Positions 16,490-25,293 of a stretch of DNA of 64,000 nt are shown in pieces. Positions within the stretch are counted from its first letter, which is position 1; each line of letters begins with the position of its first letter. Under the pieces are notes generated by a model. The model had not been told where the DNA came from, did not search any database, and worked only from the letters and a program-made list of their open reading frames with translations. The stretch is taken from positions 5,208,001 through 5,272,000 of the forward strand of contig NZ_JACCFO010000001.1 of the NCBI RefSeq assembly GCF_013410565.1, written 5' to 3'. This DNA is from Streptomonospora nanhaiensis. GTDB taxonomy: Bacteria; Actinomycetota; Actinomycetes; Streptosporangiales; Streptosporangiaceae. Made by a program: the position numbers and the translations under genes.

Positions 16490-18046
16490 TCACCGGCTCC
16501 GCGCACCCCTGCCCGAGCGGACCAGCGCGGCGACGCGGACCGCCACGACCGCCGCGCACGCGAGCGCGGCCGTGCCGAGGAAGAGCAGTTCGGCGGGCAC
16601 GGCGTAGAAGCGCGTCAGCCAGGAGGCGTCGCGCCCGCCCATCACGGTGTCGGCGAGCGGCTGGAAGACGGCCAGCAGGCCCGGCGGCACCAGGTAGGGC
16701 AGCAGCCGCGCCGCGGCCCGCCACCGCGGCCGCCGCACGCGGCGGGCCGCCCACGCCCCGGCGCGCAGCACCCCCCGCACCCCCAGGGCGGCCGTCAGCG
16801 CGGTGAGCACGCCGAACACGGCGTCGGTCCGCCACAGCGTGGAGCCGCCCTCCGGCGGCGTGCGCCCCTCGGCGAGCGCGAGCAGGCCCTCGGCCAGGCC
16901 GGAGGTGTCCTCCTCGGTCAGGGCCATCCCGCTGTTGAACAGCACCGCCACGCCGTACCCCGTCTCCGGCACCAGGAACTGGTAGGAGGAGTAGGTGGAC
17001 AGCATGCCGCCGTGCCAGACCTGCGGCAGCCGCGCGCGGTCGCCCGCCTCGGGCACCCGCCGCATCCAGCCCAGCGCCGAGCGGCCCTCGTTGGCCGAGG
17101 CGGTGTGGGTCTCGGCGACGCCCTCGGCCGACAGCAGCCGCTCGCCGGTGTCCGAGCGCCCCCCGTTGGCCTGCACCAGCAGCCACCGCGCCATGTCCTC
17201 GGCGGTGGAGACGATCCCGCCCGACCCGGCGGCGAACTGGTCGGGCTCGGGAACGGCGACGGCGGCCCCGTAGGCGCGGATGTGGCCGTCGGCCAGGCCG
17301 GGGACGGGCGCGCCCGTCGTCTCGGCCGCGGTGGTGTCGTCCATGCCGGCCGGGGCGAACACCTCCTGCTCCAGGTAGGCGTCGAACGGCCGCCCGGACA
17401 CCACCTCCACCAGGCGCGCGGCGACGTGGTAGTTGGGGTTGTGGTAGTTCCAGTCCGTACCCGGGTCGGCGGCCAGCCCGGCGGTGCGCAGCCGCGCCAC
17501 GGCCTCGCGCAGGGAGTCCGGCTGGCTGCGGGTGGCCTCGGGGAACGTCCGGTCGGACATGCCCGAGCTCTGGTCGAGCAGTTGGCGGACGGTGATGTCG
17601 GCCCCGCGCGGGTCGGCGAGGCGGAACTCCGGAAGGTAGGTCCGCACCGGCCGGTCCAGATCCACCCGGCCCGCCTCCACCAGCTGCATCACCGCCAGCG
17701 CGGTGAACGACTTGCTGAGCGAGGCGATGCGCATCGGCGTGTCCGCCCTCAGCGGGGCGCCGTCGGAGTCGTGGCCGTAGCCGGCGGTCAGCACCACCTC
17801 CTGGCCCCGGGTGACCGCGACGGCGGCGCCCGGCAGGCCGGTGCGCTCCACGTAGCGCTCGGCGAAGCGGTCCAGCTCCGCCGCGCCCGCCCCCGCCTCG
17901 TCGGCGAGCGCGGGGGCACCGGGTCCGGCGAACGCCCCCAGCAGGGCGAGCGCGGTCAGCGCGCCCGCCGCGGCCGCGCCGGGCAGCGTGCGGCGGCGGC
18001 GTCCTTCGGTGGTGCCCCGCCCGTGCCGGGGTCTGCTGGCCCGCAT
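16490..18046 (-). CDS. Membrane-anchored serine hydrolase, class C beta-lactamase/PBP fold
   Basis: A 518-residue protein with an N-terminal signal sequence (basic start, hydrophobic run near residues 22-45, ADEAG cleavage region). The catalytic domain (about 55-385) has the three family signatures: SxxK as SLSKS (about 112), YxN as YHN (about 200) and HxG as HGG (about 345). The C-terminal 130 residues contain about three to four membrane helices, so the catalytic domain is held outside the cell. Relatives act as D,D-peptidases, esterases or peptide hydrolases, and beta-lactam cleavage is not implied. It is divergent from the histidine kinase operon. Confidence 0.88.
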   Translation of the reverse strand: MRASRPRHGRGTTEGRRRRTLPGAAAAGALTALALLGAFAGPGAPALADEAGAGAAELDRFAERYVERTGLPGAAVAVTRGQEVVLTAGYGHDSDGAPLRADTPMRIASLSKSFTALAVMQLVEAGRVDLDRPVRTYLPEFRLADPRGADITVRQLLDQSSGMSDRTFPEATRSQPDSLREAVARLRTAGLAADPGTDWNYHNPNYHVAARLVEVVSGRPFDAYLEQEVFAPAGMDDTTAAETTGAPVPGLADGHIRAYGAAVAVPEPDQFAAGSGGIVSTAEDMARWLLVQANGGRSDTGERLLSAEGVAETHTASANEGRSALGWMRRVPEAGDRARLPQVWHGGMLSTYSSYQFLVPETGYGVAVLFNSGMALTEEDTSGLAEGLLALAEGRTPPEGGSTLWRTDAVFGVLTALTAALGVRGVLRAGAWAARRVRRPRWRAAARLLPYLVPPGLLAVFQPLADTVMGGRDASWLTRFYAVPAELLFLGTAALACAAVVAVRVAALVRSGRGARSR

Positions 18047-18142
18047 TCGTTCCTCCCAGGGAGTCGTCGGTCGTCCTGCCGGGCCACGCTAGGCAGCGGC
18101 GGGCCGCGCGGGCATCGCCCGCCGGTGGGCGGCGGGGGCGCC

Positions 18143-18185
18143 CGTTCGTGGCCGGCCGCGCGGGCCCGCCCCCCACGTTCGTGGC
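18143..18185. repeat. Pair of 10-base direct repeats upstream of the two-component genes
   Basis: CGTTCGTGGC occurs at 18143-18152 and again at 18176-18185, 33 bases apart (about three helical turns), in the space between the divergent serine hydrolase and histidine kinase genes. This could be a binding site, for example for the adjacent response regulator. Confidence 0.4.
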
Positions 18186-18245
18186 ACTCCCGGCCCGGCG
18201 GCCCCCCACTGAAGGGCGAGGACACGCGGCCGCGCTTCCAATACG

Positions 18246-19736
18246 GTGGACGCCGTGAACGTGATCACCGACCTCGCGGACGGCTCCCCGGCGGCCGCGC
18301 GCGCCGCGAAGGGGGCGGCCCCGCGCGAGGCCGCGCTGTGGGTGGTGTTCGCCGTCTGCGCGGTCCTGGCCGCCCTGCCCGCGGGGCAGGAGGTGCCGCT
18401 GCCGGCGCCCGCCCTGGGCGCGGCCGCGCTGCTGCTGGGCCGGGTGAGCGGCCGCGACACCTTGATGGCGGGCGCGCTCGCGCTCCTCACCGCCGGGTAC
18501 CCCGCGGTCGCGGTGCTGGGCGGGGCCACCGTGACCCACGGGTTCGTCGCGGCCGCCTCGGCGGTGGTCTTCGCCGTGCTGCCCTGGCTGCTGGGCCGCT
18601 ACCTGCGGCGCCGCGCCGAGGCGGCGTCCTTCGGCTGGCGGCGCGCCGAGCTGCTGGAGCGCGAGCACGACCTCGTGGCCGAGCGCGAGCGGCTGCGCGA
18701 GCGGGCCCGCATCGCCGAGGAGATGCACGACTCCCTGGGCCACGAGCTGAGCCTGATCGTGGTGCGCGCCGGGGCCATGCAGGTGGGGCCCGACTACGGC
18801 GAGGCCGAGCTGCGCGACGCCGCGGGGGAGCTGCGGGCCGGCGCGGCGGCGGCGGTGGAGCGGCTGCAGGAGATCATCGGCATCCTGCGGGAGACCGGCG
18901 ACCCGCTGGCGGGTGAGCCGCTGGGGCAGGGGGTCGGTGAGCTGGTCGACCGCGCGCGCGGCGCCGGCATGGACATCGGGCTGCGCGGCGGCGACCGGCT
19001 GGCGGACGCGCCCGAACCGGTGCGCCGGGCACTGGCCCGCGCCGTGCAGGAGGCGCTGACCAACGCCGCCAAGCACGCGCCGGGCGCGGCGGTGACCGTG
19101 CGCGTCGAGCGCGAGGCGGGCGTCGGCTGGGCGGTGCGGGTAGGCAACGGCCCCGCGCCCCGGGGCGGGCCGATCGGCGCGGGGGTCTCGGGCGGGCGCG
19201 GCCTGGCCGGGCTGGCCGAGCGGCTGCGCCCTCTGGGCGGCGCGGTCGAGGCCGGTCCGCGGGCCGACGGCGGGTTCGAGGTCTGGGCCCGCGTCCCGGC
19301 GGGCGCGGCCCCGGGCCGCGCGGGCGGTGCCGGCGCGGCCGAGCTGGCCTCGCGCTTCGCGGCGGCGCAGCGGCGCGCGCTGCGTGCGGCCGTGCTGGCC
19401 CCGGCGGCGCTGCTCGCCGCGCTGGCGGCGGTGTGGCTGGGCTACTACGGCTACGTGTCGGCCAACGCCGTTCTGGCGCCCGCGGAGTTCGACCGGCTGC
19501 GCGTGGGCCAGGAGCAGGCGCGGGTGGAGGCGGTGCTGCCGCCCATGTCGATGCTGGACCCGCCCGCAGAACGCGGCGGCGCGCCCGCCGGCGACGCGCG
19601 GTGCCGGTTCTACCGCTCGGAGCTGACGTGGCCGGGCGCGGCCACCACCGCCTACCGGCTGTGCTTCGCGGACGGCCGGCTCGCCGTGAAGGAGACCGTG
19701 CCGGTGGGCACCCGAACGGAAGGGGGAGCCCGGTGA
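18246..19736 (+). CDS. NarL-type sensor histidine kinase with extra C-terminal sensor-like tail
   Basis: A 496-residue kinase. Hydrophobic segments span about 30-118, then a coiled coil leads to the dimerisation/phosphoacceptor domain (HisKA_3), with ARIAEEMHDSLGHELSLIV and the acceptor His near 161. The ATPase domain (about 255-355) shows VQEALTNAAKHAPG and GRGLAGLAERLRPLGG. Unusually the protein does not end there: a further transmembrane helix (about 380-403) is followed by about 90 external residues with FDRLRVGQEQARVEAVLPP and two Cys, resembling a BamE/SmpA-like fold. Start codons GTG at 18246, 18255 and 18261 are all possible. It overlaps its response regulator by GTGA. Confidence 0.86.
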   Translation: MDAVNVITDLADGSPAAARAAKGAAPREAALWVVFAVCAVLAALPAGQEVPLPAPALGAAALLLGRVSGRDTLMAGALALLTAGYPAVAVLGGATVTHGFVAAASAVVFAVLPWLLGRYLRRRAEAASFGWRRAELLEREHDLVAERERLRERARIAEEMHDSLGHELSLIVVRAGAMQVGPDYGEAELRDAAGELRAGAAAAVERLQEIIGILRETGDPLAGEPLGQGVGELVDRARGAGMDIGLRGGDRLADAPEPVRRALARAVQEALTNAAKHAPGAAVTVRVEREAGVGWAVRVGNGPAPRGGPIGAGVSGGRGLAGLAERLRPLGGAVEAGPRADGGFEVWARVPAGAAPGRAGGAGAAELASRFAAAQRRALRAAVLAPAALLAALAAVWLGYYGYVSANAVLAPAEFDRLRVGQEQARVEAVLPPMSMLDPPAERGGAPAGDARCRFYRSELTWPGAATTAYRLCFADGRLAVKETVPVGTRTEGGAR

Positions 19737-20389
19737 TCCGGGTCCTGCTCGCCGACGACGAGGCCCTGATCCGGGCCGGGATCGGCACGATCCTCTCGGC
19801 CGACCCCGGCATCGAGGTCGTCGCCGAGGCGGGGACCGGCCGCCAGGCCGTCGACCTCGCCCGCCGCCACCGGCCCGACGTCGCGCTGGTCGACATCCAG
19901 ATGCCCGACACCGACGGCCTGACGGCGGTGCCCGAGATCCTGCGGGCCTCGCCGCGCACGGCCGTGGCGATCCTGACCACCTTCGGGCAGGACGCCTACA
20001 TCACCCGCGCGCTGGACGGGGGAGCCAGCGCGTTCCTGCTCAAGACCGCCGAGCCCCAGGAGCTGATGGCCGGGGTGCGCGCGGTGGCCGACGGCGGCGC
20101 GTTCCTCTCGCCCAAGGTCGCCCGGCGGGTGATCACCCAGCTGCGCGACCGCCCGGCGTCCCCGGCGCACGCGGCACGCGAGCGGGTGGCCGCGCTCAGC
20201 CGTCGCGAGAAGGACGTGTTGGCCCTGGTGGGGGCGGGCCGCTCCAACGCCGAGATCGCGCGGGAGCTGCACCTGGCCGAGGACACGGTCAAGGCCCACG
20301 TCAGCGCGATCCTGGCCCGGCTAGACCTGCGCAACCGGGTGCAGGCGGCGGTCCTCGCCCACGAGGCGGGGATCAGCGGCCGGGGCTGA
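19733..20389 (+). CDS. NarL/LuxR family response regulator
   Basis: A 218-residue two-component regulator. The receiver domain (1-120) starts IRVLLADDEALIRAG and has the phospho-acceptor aspartate at D54 in VALVDIQMPD, then the conserved Thr in LTTFG and Lys in LLKTAEP. The C-terminal LuxR-type HTH (about 150-212) contains LSRREKDVLALVGAGRSNAE and EDTVKAHVSAILARLDLRNR. It is coupled to the kinase gene by a GTGA overlap, so they form one unit. It probably acts on its own promoter region or on nearby membrane-related genes. A small hairpin follows the stop. Confidence 0.93.
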   Translation: MIRVLLADDEALIRAGIGTILSADPGIEVVAEAGTGRQAVDLARRHRPDVALVDIQMPDTDGLTAVPEILRASPRTAVAILTTFGQDAYITRALDGGASAFLLKTAEPQELMAGVRAVADGGAFLSPKVARRVITQLRDRPASPAHAARERVAALSRREKDVLALVGAGRSNAEIARELHLAEDTVKAHVSAILARLDLRNRVQAAVLAHEAGISGRG

Positions 20390-20390
20390 G

Positions 20391-20411
20391 GCGCCGGCCC
20401 CGCCCCGGCGC
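20391..20411. terminator. Short hairpin between response regulator and corA
   Basis: Seven-base arms GCGCCGG (20391-20397) / CCGGCGC (20405-20411) with a seven-base loop, between convergent genes. Confidence 0.5.
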
Positions 20412-20431
20412 TCCAAGCGGCCGGCCCGGGC

Positions 20432-21409
20432 TCACAGCCACTTGTTGCGGCGGAAGAGCACGAAGAGCGTGGTGCACACCGTCACCATGAACAGCAGGAC
20501 CGCCGGGTAGCCCCAGGACTGCCGCAGTTCGGGCATGTAGTCGAAGTTCATGCCGTAGACGCCGGCGATCATCGTGGGCGCGGTGATGATGGCGGCCCAC
20601 GCCGAGATCCGGCGCATGTCGTTGTTCTGCTGCACCCCCACCTGGGCCAGGTAGGCCGCCATGACCTGCGGCAGCAGCTCGTTGAGGGAGGCCACGCGCG
20701 CCTCGACCTGCACGGCGTGGTCGTGGACGTCGCGGAAGAAGGGCAGCACCTCGGGGTTGACGCGCACGGCGTCGCCGGCCGACATCGCCTTGAGCACCGG
20801 GATCAGCGGATCGACGGCGCCGTGGATCCGCAGGCCCTCGCGCTTGAGGGCGTAGATCTGGGGGGCGAGCTGGCCCTTGCCCGAGAGCAGGACCTCCTCC
20901 TCGATGTCGTGGACGGCCCCCTGGAAGGTGTCGGCGGTCTCGACGTAGGCGTCCACGGCGGCGTCGAGGACCCCGTAGAGCACGACCGGCGGGCCGTAGC
21001 GGAGCATCTCCTTGTCGGCCTCCAGGCGGCGGCGCAGGCCCTTGAGGGGGTTGGCCTCGCCGTGGCGCACCGTGACGATGAAGTTGGCGCCGAGGAAGAC
21101 CATCACCTCGCCCGTGAGCATCGTCTTGGCGGCGTCGTCGTAGACCAGGGCCTTGCAGACGACGAACGCGATGTCGCCGTAGCGCTCCCACTTGGGCCGC
21201 TGGTGGGCGGTGACGGCGTCCTCCACCGCGAGGGGGTGCAGGCCCAGTTCCTCGGCGACCAGGTCGAACTCCTCGGAGGTGGGCTCGTGCAGCCCGATCC
21301 AGCAGAAGGAGCCGTCGTGGCTCTTGACGGCCGCGTCCAGCGCGTCGCTGATGTCGCCGTCGACGTCCACACGGCCGCCGGAGTGGTAGATAGCACAGTC
21401 AACAATCAC
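20432..21409 (-). CDS. corA: CorA family magnesium/cobalt transporter
   Basis: A CorA-type divalent cation channel of about 325 residues. The long cytoplasmic domain ends in two C-terminal helices; the first is followed by the pore signature GMN in YGMNFDYMPELR, and the last residues RRNKWL form the basic tail. This is the standard CorA layout for Mg2+ (and Co2+) uptake. The start is uncertain: I prefer GTG at 21409, giving VIVDCAIY, because relatives begin near this point, but an in-frame GTG at 21469 would add 20 residues. Its promoter should lie in the 21410-21701 space, which has a hairpin at 21489-21510. Confidence 0.9.
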   Translation of the reverse strand: MIVDCAIYHSGGRVDVDGDISDALDAAVKSHDGSFCWIGLHEPTSEEFDLVAEELGLHPLAVEDAVTAHQRPKWERYGDIAFVVCKALVYDDAAKTMLTGEVMVFLGANFIVTVRHGEANPLKGLRRRLEADKEMLRYGPPVVLYGVLDAAVDAYVETADTFQGAVHDIEEEVLLSGKGQLAPQIYALKREGLRIHGAVDPLIPVLKAMSAGDAVRVNPEVLPFFRDVHDHAVQVEARVASLNELLPQVMAAYLAQVGVQQNNDMRRISAWAAIITAPTMIAGVYGMNFDYMPELRQSWGYPAVLLFMVTVCTTLFVLFRRNKWL

Positions 21410-21701
21410 CAGAGCATGGTGGCCGATTTCACCGCGCTCTGACCGGGTTTCCGGCCCTTCCACGCCCACATGGTGATTGGTCCGTTTTCCGAGAAAGTGA
21501 GCTTTTTCGGTGGTGGCTCGCGTGCGGTGTGCCCTGCGACTTCAGCGCCGCGGGGGCCGCGCGCGAAAGCGGGGGGGTGTGAGGGGAACGGTGCCGCGCC
21601 CCGGACCCCCGCCCCGCTTTCCCCGCCCTTCGCCGCGCGGCGCCGCCCGCGCCCGCACCCCCGCCGAGCGCGGGCGCCCCCCGCGCGCGGCGCGCCCGGC
21701 G
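21410..21701. other. Intergenic region upstream of corA
   Basis: About 290 bases between the thioesterase stop and the corA start. The only clear structure is an 8-base-pair hairpin (21489-21496 with 21503-21510, one G-T pair) in an AT-richer patch, which could be part of the corA leader. The remainder is very GC-rich and shows no convincing gene. Confidence 0.4.
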
Positions 21702-22538
21702 TCACGGGCCCTTGGGCGCCGGGGTGCCGGGGATCCGCACCGCCGCGATCTGCGTGGCCTGGGCGACCAGGCGGCCCTTGGCGTCCCACACGTGCGCGGC
21801 CAGGTCCATGGTCCCCGCGCCCACGTCGGTGGCCCGCAGCCGGGTGCGCAGCGCGCCCGGCGCGGGCGGCCGCCGCACGTAGGCGCTGAACTGGATCGTC
21901 GGCGCCCAGCCCGCGATGCCCAGGTCGAGGGTGGCCGAGGGGATCGGGTCCAGGGCGACCAGCACGCTGAGCGGGTCCCAGGCCGCCCCGTCGGCCAGGC
22001 GCTGCCAGCCCAGGACGAGCCCGCGGCCCGAGGGCCGGCCGGCCGTGAACCCCAGCAGGCCGGGGTCCAGGCGGTGCTCGACCACCGACAGCAGCGGCGC
22101 GCTCAGCCCCAATTCGGGGACCTCCGGTGGCGCCAGGAAGCAGTCCCGCTCCGCGGGCAGCTCCACGGGTTCGGCGGCGGACCACCAGGCGTCGCCGTCC
22201 TCCAGAGCGCCCTGGGTGATCAGGCACTCGACCTTGGGACGGCCGTCCTGGAGCAGGCGGGCGCGCAGCTGGGTGGAGGTGCGCCCCACCCGCAGCACCT
22301 CCACCTCGGCGACCGCGCCGCCGGGGGCGGCGGCCTCCAGGAACGACGCGCTCACCGCGGTCAGGCGCGGGCGGTCGCCGGCGGCCTCGGCCGCCGCCCG
22401 GCCCAGGACCGCGAGCAGGTAGCCGCCGTGCGGCTTGCCGCCGACGCTCCAGCGCGGGTCCAGGGCGGCGCCGAACTCCCGCACCGGGCCGCCGGTGCCG
22501 CGCGGGCAAACCTCGGTGGCCGTGCTGAAATCACTCAT
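21702..22538 (-). CDS. Acyl-CoA/acyl-ACP thioesterase, double hotdog (TesB-like)
   Basis: A 278-residue protein of the thioesterase superfamily with two hotdog halves. The first half holds PRWSVGGKPHGGYLLAVLGR (about 28-47) and LTAVSASFLEAAAPGG, the second IPSATLDLGIAGWAPTIQF (about 200-218), both typical of TesB-like or acyl-CoA thioesterase II-like proteins. It starts inside the end of the catalase-flavin-ACP gene (8-base overlap) with a good AAAGGA site, so it is the third gene of that operon. Its most likely job is to release the modified acyl chain from the carrier domain, or to edit misloaded chains. Confidence 0.86.
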   Translation of the reverse strand: MSDFSTATEVCPRGTGGPVREFGAALDPRWSVGGKPHGGYLLAVLGRAAAEAAGDRPRLTAVSASFLEAAAPGGAVAEVEVLRVGRTSTQLRARLLQDGRPKVECLITQGALEDGDAWWSAAEPVELPAERDCFLAPPEVPELGLSAPLLSVVEHRLDPGLLGFTAGRPSGRGLVLGWQRLADGAAWDPLSVLVALDPIPSATLDLGIAGWAPTIQFSAYVRRPPAPGALRTRLRATDVGAGTMDLAAHVWDAKGRLVAQATQIAAVRIPGTPAPKGP

Positions 22539-25293
22539 GGGGGATCCTTTCGGGAACGGTCGGTCCGGACTCCTCGTGGCCGGAGGCGGTCCGGGCGTGG
22601 GGAGCCGCCGCGGGGCCGCCCACGAGCCCGGCCAGGTGGAGCGCCACCGCCTCGACGGTGGGCAGCTCCAGCAGCAGGGTGGGCGAAACCCGGAACCCGA
22701 GCCACTCCGACAGCTCGCCCTGCACGCCCGCGACGGCGAGCGAGTCCACCAGGTAGTCGTCCAGGGGCGCCCGGGGGTCCACCGGCCCTCCCGCCTCCTC
22801 GGCGACGCGCGCCAGCAGCCAGTCCCGGATCTCGGCGGCGCCCCGGACCGCCACCGGGCGCGGCGGCGCGGCGGCGGGCTTGGCCCACGCGGCCGCCCCG
22901 CCCGCCGCCGCGCGCCTCTCGGCGCCGCCGGTCTGCGGGGCGTCCGGGAAGAACCGCCCGACGAGGTCGCGGGCGTGGGCGACGGCGGTCTCGACCAGTT
23001 CGTAGCCGAGCAGGCCGCCGGTGTAGTAGGTCCGGGCGCGGCCCTGCATGCCCTCGAACCGCGCGAGCGCGCCGTCGGCGAGGTCGGCGCCGGAGAAGTG
23101 CGGCATAAACGGCCACCGGCGCACCAGCAGGACCTCCTCGACCCGCCCGCCCAGCCGGGCGACGTCGGCCGCCACCCGGGCGCGGACCCCCGCCTCACCG
23201 AGTCCCTCGGCGCCGTAGAGGTAGCCGGTGTAGACGTCGGCGCCGGCGTGGCGGTGGTGGTAGGCCACCAGGTGCCCCGGCTCGGCCGCGGCGGCGGTGT
23301 GCTCGCCGACCAGGTAGAAGCCCTCGCGGAGCAGGCCCGAGGCCCGGAACACCGCGGTGCGGTAGTCGACCGTGCGGATCCGCGCCGCGAGGTCGCGCTC
23401 CTCGTCGGTGGCGTCGAGCAGGTGCACCACCCGGTCCAGGGCCGGGGTGAGGACCAGCGCGTCCGCGCGCACCGGCCCGCCGTCGGTGTACACCGCGACC
23501 CCCGCGCCGGTGCGCTCGACCGCGCGGACGCGCACCCCCGTCCGCACGTCGGCGAGGTCGCGGGCCACGCGCCGCCACAGCCGCGCGAACCCGTCGCGGA
23601 CGGTGAAGGCGCCCGCGTGGCCGGTCGGCGCCGGCCCGGCCGACAGCAGGCCGGTCAGCTCGGCGTATTTGACGAAGTACAGCGCGGGCAGGTCGCCGCG
23701 CAGGTGGCCGTAGCCCGAGGCGGTGTAGCCGTCGCCCAGGGAGGCGGCCATGGCCGTCAGGCCGTTGCCGCGCAGCCACTCGGCCACGGGCCGGGCCAGG
23801 TGCGCGGCCGAGTGGGCCAGGCCGGGTTGCCGGATGCCGGGGAAGAGCTCGGCGCGCAGCCGGGTGTAGCGCGCGAACGCCTCGGGGCGGAAGAACGCGG
23901 CGTCGGGGCGGCGGGCCGCCGGCCGGCCGGGGCCGTGGACGCGGGTGGGCGTGGCGTCCTCGGTCTCAACGCCCAGGTCGGCGGCGAGCCGGGCGACCTC
24001 GGCGTACTCGGGGGTGCAGATGTGGGCGCCGAGGTCGTAGGCGCGGCCCTCCACGCGGACGGAGACCGACTTCCCGCCGACCTCGGGCGCGCGCTCCAGC
24101 ACCACGGCGCGGTGGCCCCGCAGCTCCAGTTCGCGGGCGGCCGCCAGCCCGGCCGGGCCCGCGCCGAGTACGCACACGGTCAGCCGCCGGGGGCCGCGCC
24201 CGTTCGCGGCGGGCGGGGCGGGCGGGGCGGGCGCGCGGGTGCGGGCGGCGTGCGCCGCGCGGTAGACCAGCGCCCGGACGTGGTTGACCGAGGCGGCCTC
24301 GTGCGGTGACCGGGCCAGCGCGATGCCCAGGCCCTCGGGAGCCAGTGCCGGGTCGAACAGCAGCCCCTCGGCGACCGCGCCGTCGAGCGGGGCGTCGAAC
24401 CGCAGTTCGGCGAGGGTGCGGTAGGGGTGCGCGGGCTCCGGCCACAGCCGCGCGGGGTCGAGCGCCGCGCGGTTGGCCGCCGGGTCGGCGCCCAGGGGAT
24501 GCAGTTGGACCTGCAGGAGGACGCGGAAGCCGCCGTCCGCCACGTCGGCGCGCAGCGCGTCGCTGAGCAGGGTGGGCGGCCGGTCGTCGCCGGGCGCGCG
24601 GCGCGGGGACCGGGGCGGCGCCGCCGGCGGCGGGTGGCCGCCGGGGTCGTGGTGGCCGGCGTCGGGCGCGCCCGAGGCGGGGACGGCGCGGTAGCGGGCC
24701 AGCCACGGGCGGCCCGCGCCGTCGACGTAGGGGCGCGGCACCTGCGAGTGGTAGTGGTAGCGGGGGTAGGCCACGGGGTCGCGGACCTGCTCCCACACGG
24801 CCGCGCGCAGGCCGGGGTCCTCGCGGGCCATGGCCTCCCGGTCGGCGTCGGTGCCGAAGGTGAAGCGGTGGAAGTGGGCGGCGCTGCGCGCGAACAGGCG
24901 GCGCCCGGTGTTCAGGGTGAGGGCGAACACGGCGCGGCCGGGGTCGCCGGGGTGCGCGGGGTCGCAGAAGAGCAGGGAGAGCCCCCGGGTGCCCGGCAGC
25001 ACCTCGTCGGCCCGCTCGCCGCTGCTGTAGCGGGCCAGCACCGGCACGCGCGCGCCGGAGGCGAAGAACGGGTGCGGCTCGGGGCCGCCGGGCGCCGGGG
25101 CGGCCACCGCCTCGCCCCGCACCGCGGCGGCGTCGGCGTGGAAGAAGCGCCGGCGGGTGCGGTGGGAGGACCGGACCATCACCTCGAAGCGGGTGAGGAG
25201 CGCGGCCAGACCGGGGCCGTGGTCGTGGAGGGCGGGGTCGTCGGGGCCGGCCGAGAAGCGCAGGCCGGGGGCCCCGGCGGGGCCGCCGCTCAC
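22531..25293 (-). CDS. Three-domain fusion: catalase-like heme domain, PAI-like flavin domain, acyl carrier domain
   Basis: A 920-residue fusion. Residues about 20-350 resemble small catalases/allene oxide synthases: candidate distal His52 in RRRFFHAD, Asn128, a LDPARLWPEPAHPYRTL stretch, and the proximal RxxxY motif as RALVY (Arg340, Tyr344). Residues about 370-800 are an amine-oxidase-type FAD domain (VCVLGAGPAGLAAAREL, EVGGKS) whose pattern, including GYGHLRGDLPALYFVKYAE, LVAYHHRHA and RFEGMQGRARTYYTGG, resembles the Propionibacterium polyenoic fatty acid isomerase as I remember it. Residues about 825-890 are a carrier domain with the phosphopantetheine serine near 851 in DDYLVDSLAV. The GTG start overlaps the FAAL stop. 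It probably modifies an acyl chain held on its own carrier. Confidence 0.83.
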   Translation of the reverse strand: MSGGPAGAPGLRFSAGPDDPALHDHGPGLAALLTRFEVMVRSSHRTRRRFFHADAAAVRGEAVAAPAPGGPEPHPFFASGARVPVLARYSSGERADEVLPGTRGLSLLFCDPAHPGDPGRAVFALTLNTGRRLFARSAAHFHRFTFGTDADREAMAREDPGLRAAVWEQVRDPVAYPRYHYHSQVPRPYVDGAGRPWLARYRAVPASGAPDAGHHDPGGHPPPAAPPRSPRRAPGDDRPPTLLSDALRADVADGGFRVLLQVQLHPLGADPAANRAALDPARLWPEPAHPYRTLAELRFDAPLDGAVAEGLLFDPALAPEGLGIALARSPHEAASVNHVRALVYRAAHAARTRAPAPPAPPAANGRGPRRLTVCVLGAGPAGLAAARELELRGHRAVVLERAPEVGGKSVSVRVEGRAYDLGAHICTPEYAEVARLAADLGVETEDATPTRVHGPGRPAARRPDAAFFRPEAFARYTRLRAELFPGIRQPGLAHSAAHLARPVAEWLRGNGLTAMAASLGDGYTASGYGHLRGDLPALYFVKYAELTGLLSAGPAPTGHAGAFTVRDGFARLWRRVARDLADVRTGVRVRAVERTGAGVAVYTDGGPVRADALVLTPALDRVVHLLDATDEERDLAARIRTVDYRTAVFRASGLLREGFYLVGEHTAAAAEPGHLVAYHHRHAGADVYTGYLYGAEGLGEAGVRARVAADVARLGGRVEEVLLVRRWPFMPHFSGADLADGALARFEGMQGRARTYYTGGLLGYELVETAVAHARDLVGRFFPDAPQTGGAERRAAAGGAAAWAKPAAAPPRPVAVRGAAEIRDWLLARVAEEAGGPVDPRAPLDDYLVDSLAVAGVQGELSEWLGFRVSPTLLLELPTVEAVALHLAGLVGGPAAAPHARTASGHEESGPTVPERIPHE

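Noticed and set aside
14658-19076. Very long open frame on the minus strand continuing the TetR frame upstream
   Set aside because: It runs antisense through the beta-helix, kinase and (in another frame) hydrolase genes, has no protein motifs, and reflects lack of stop codons in high-GC DNA.
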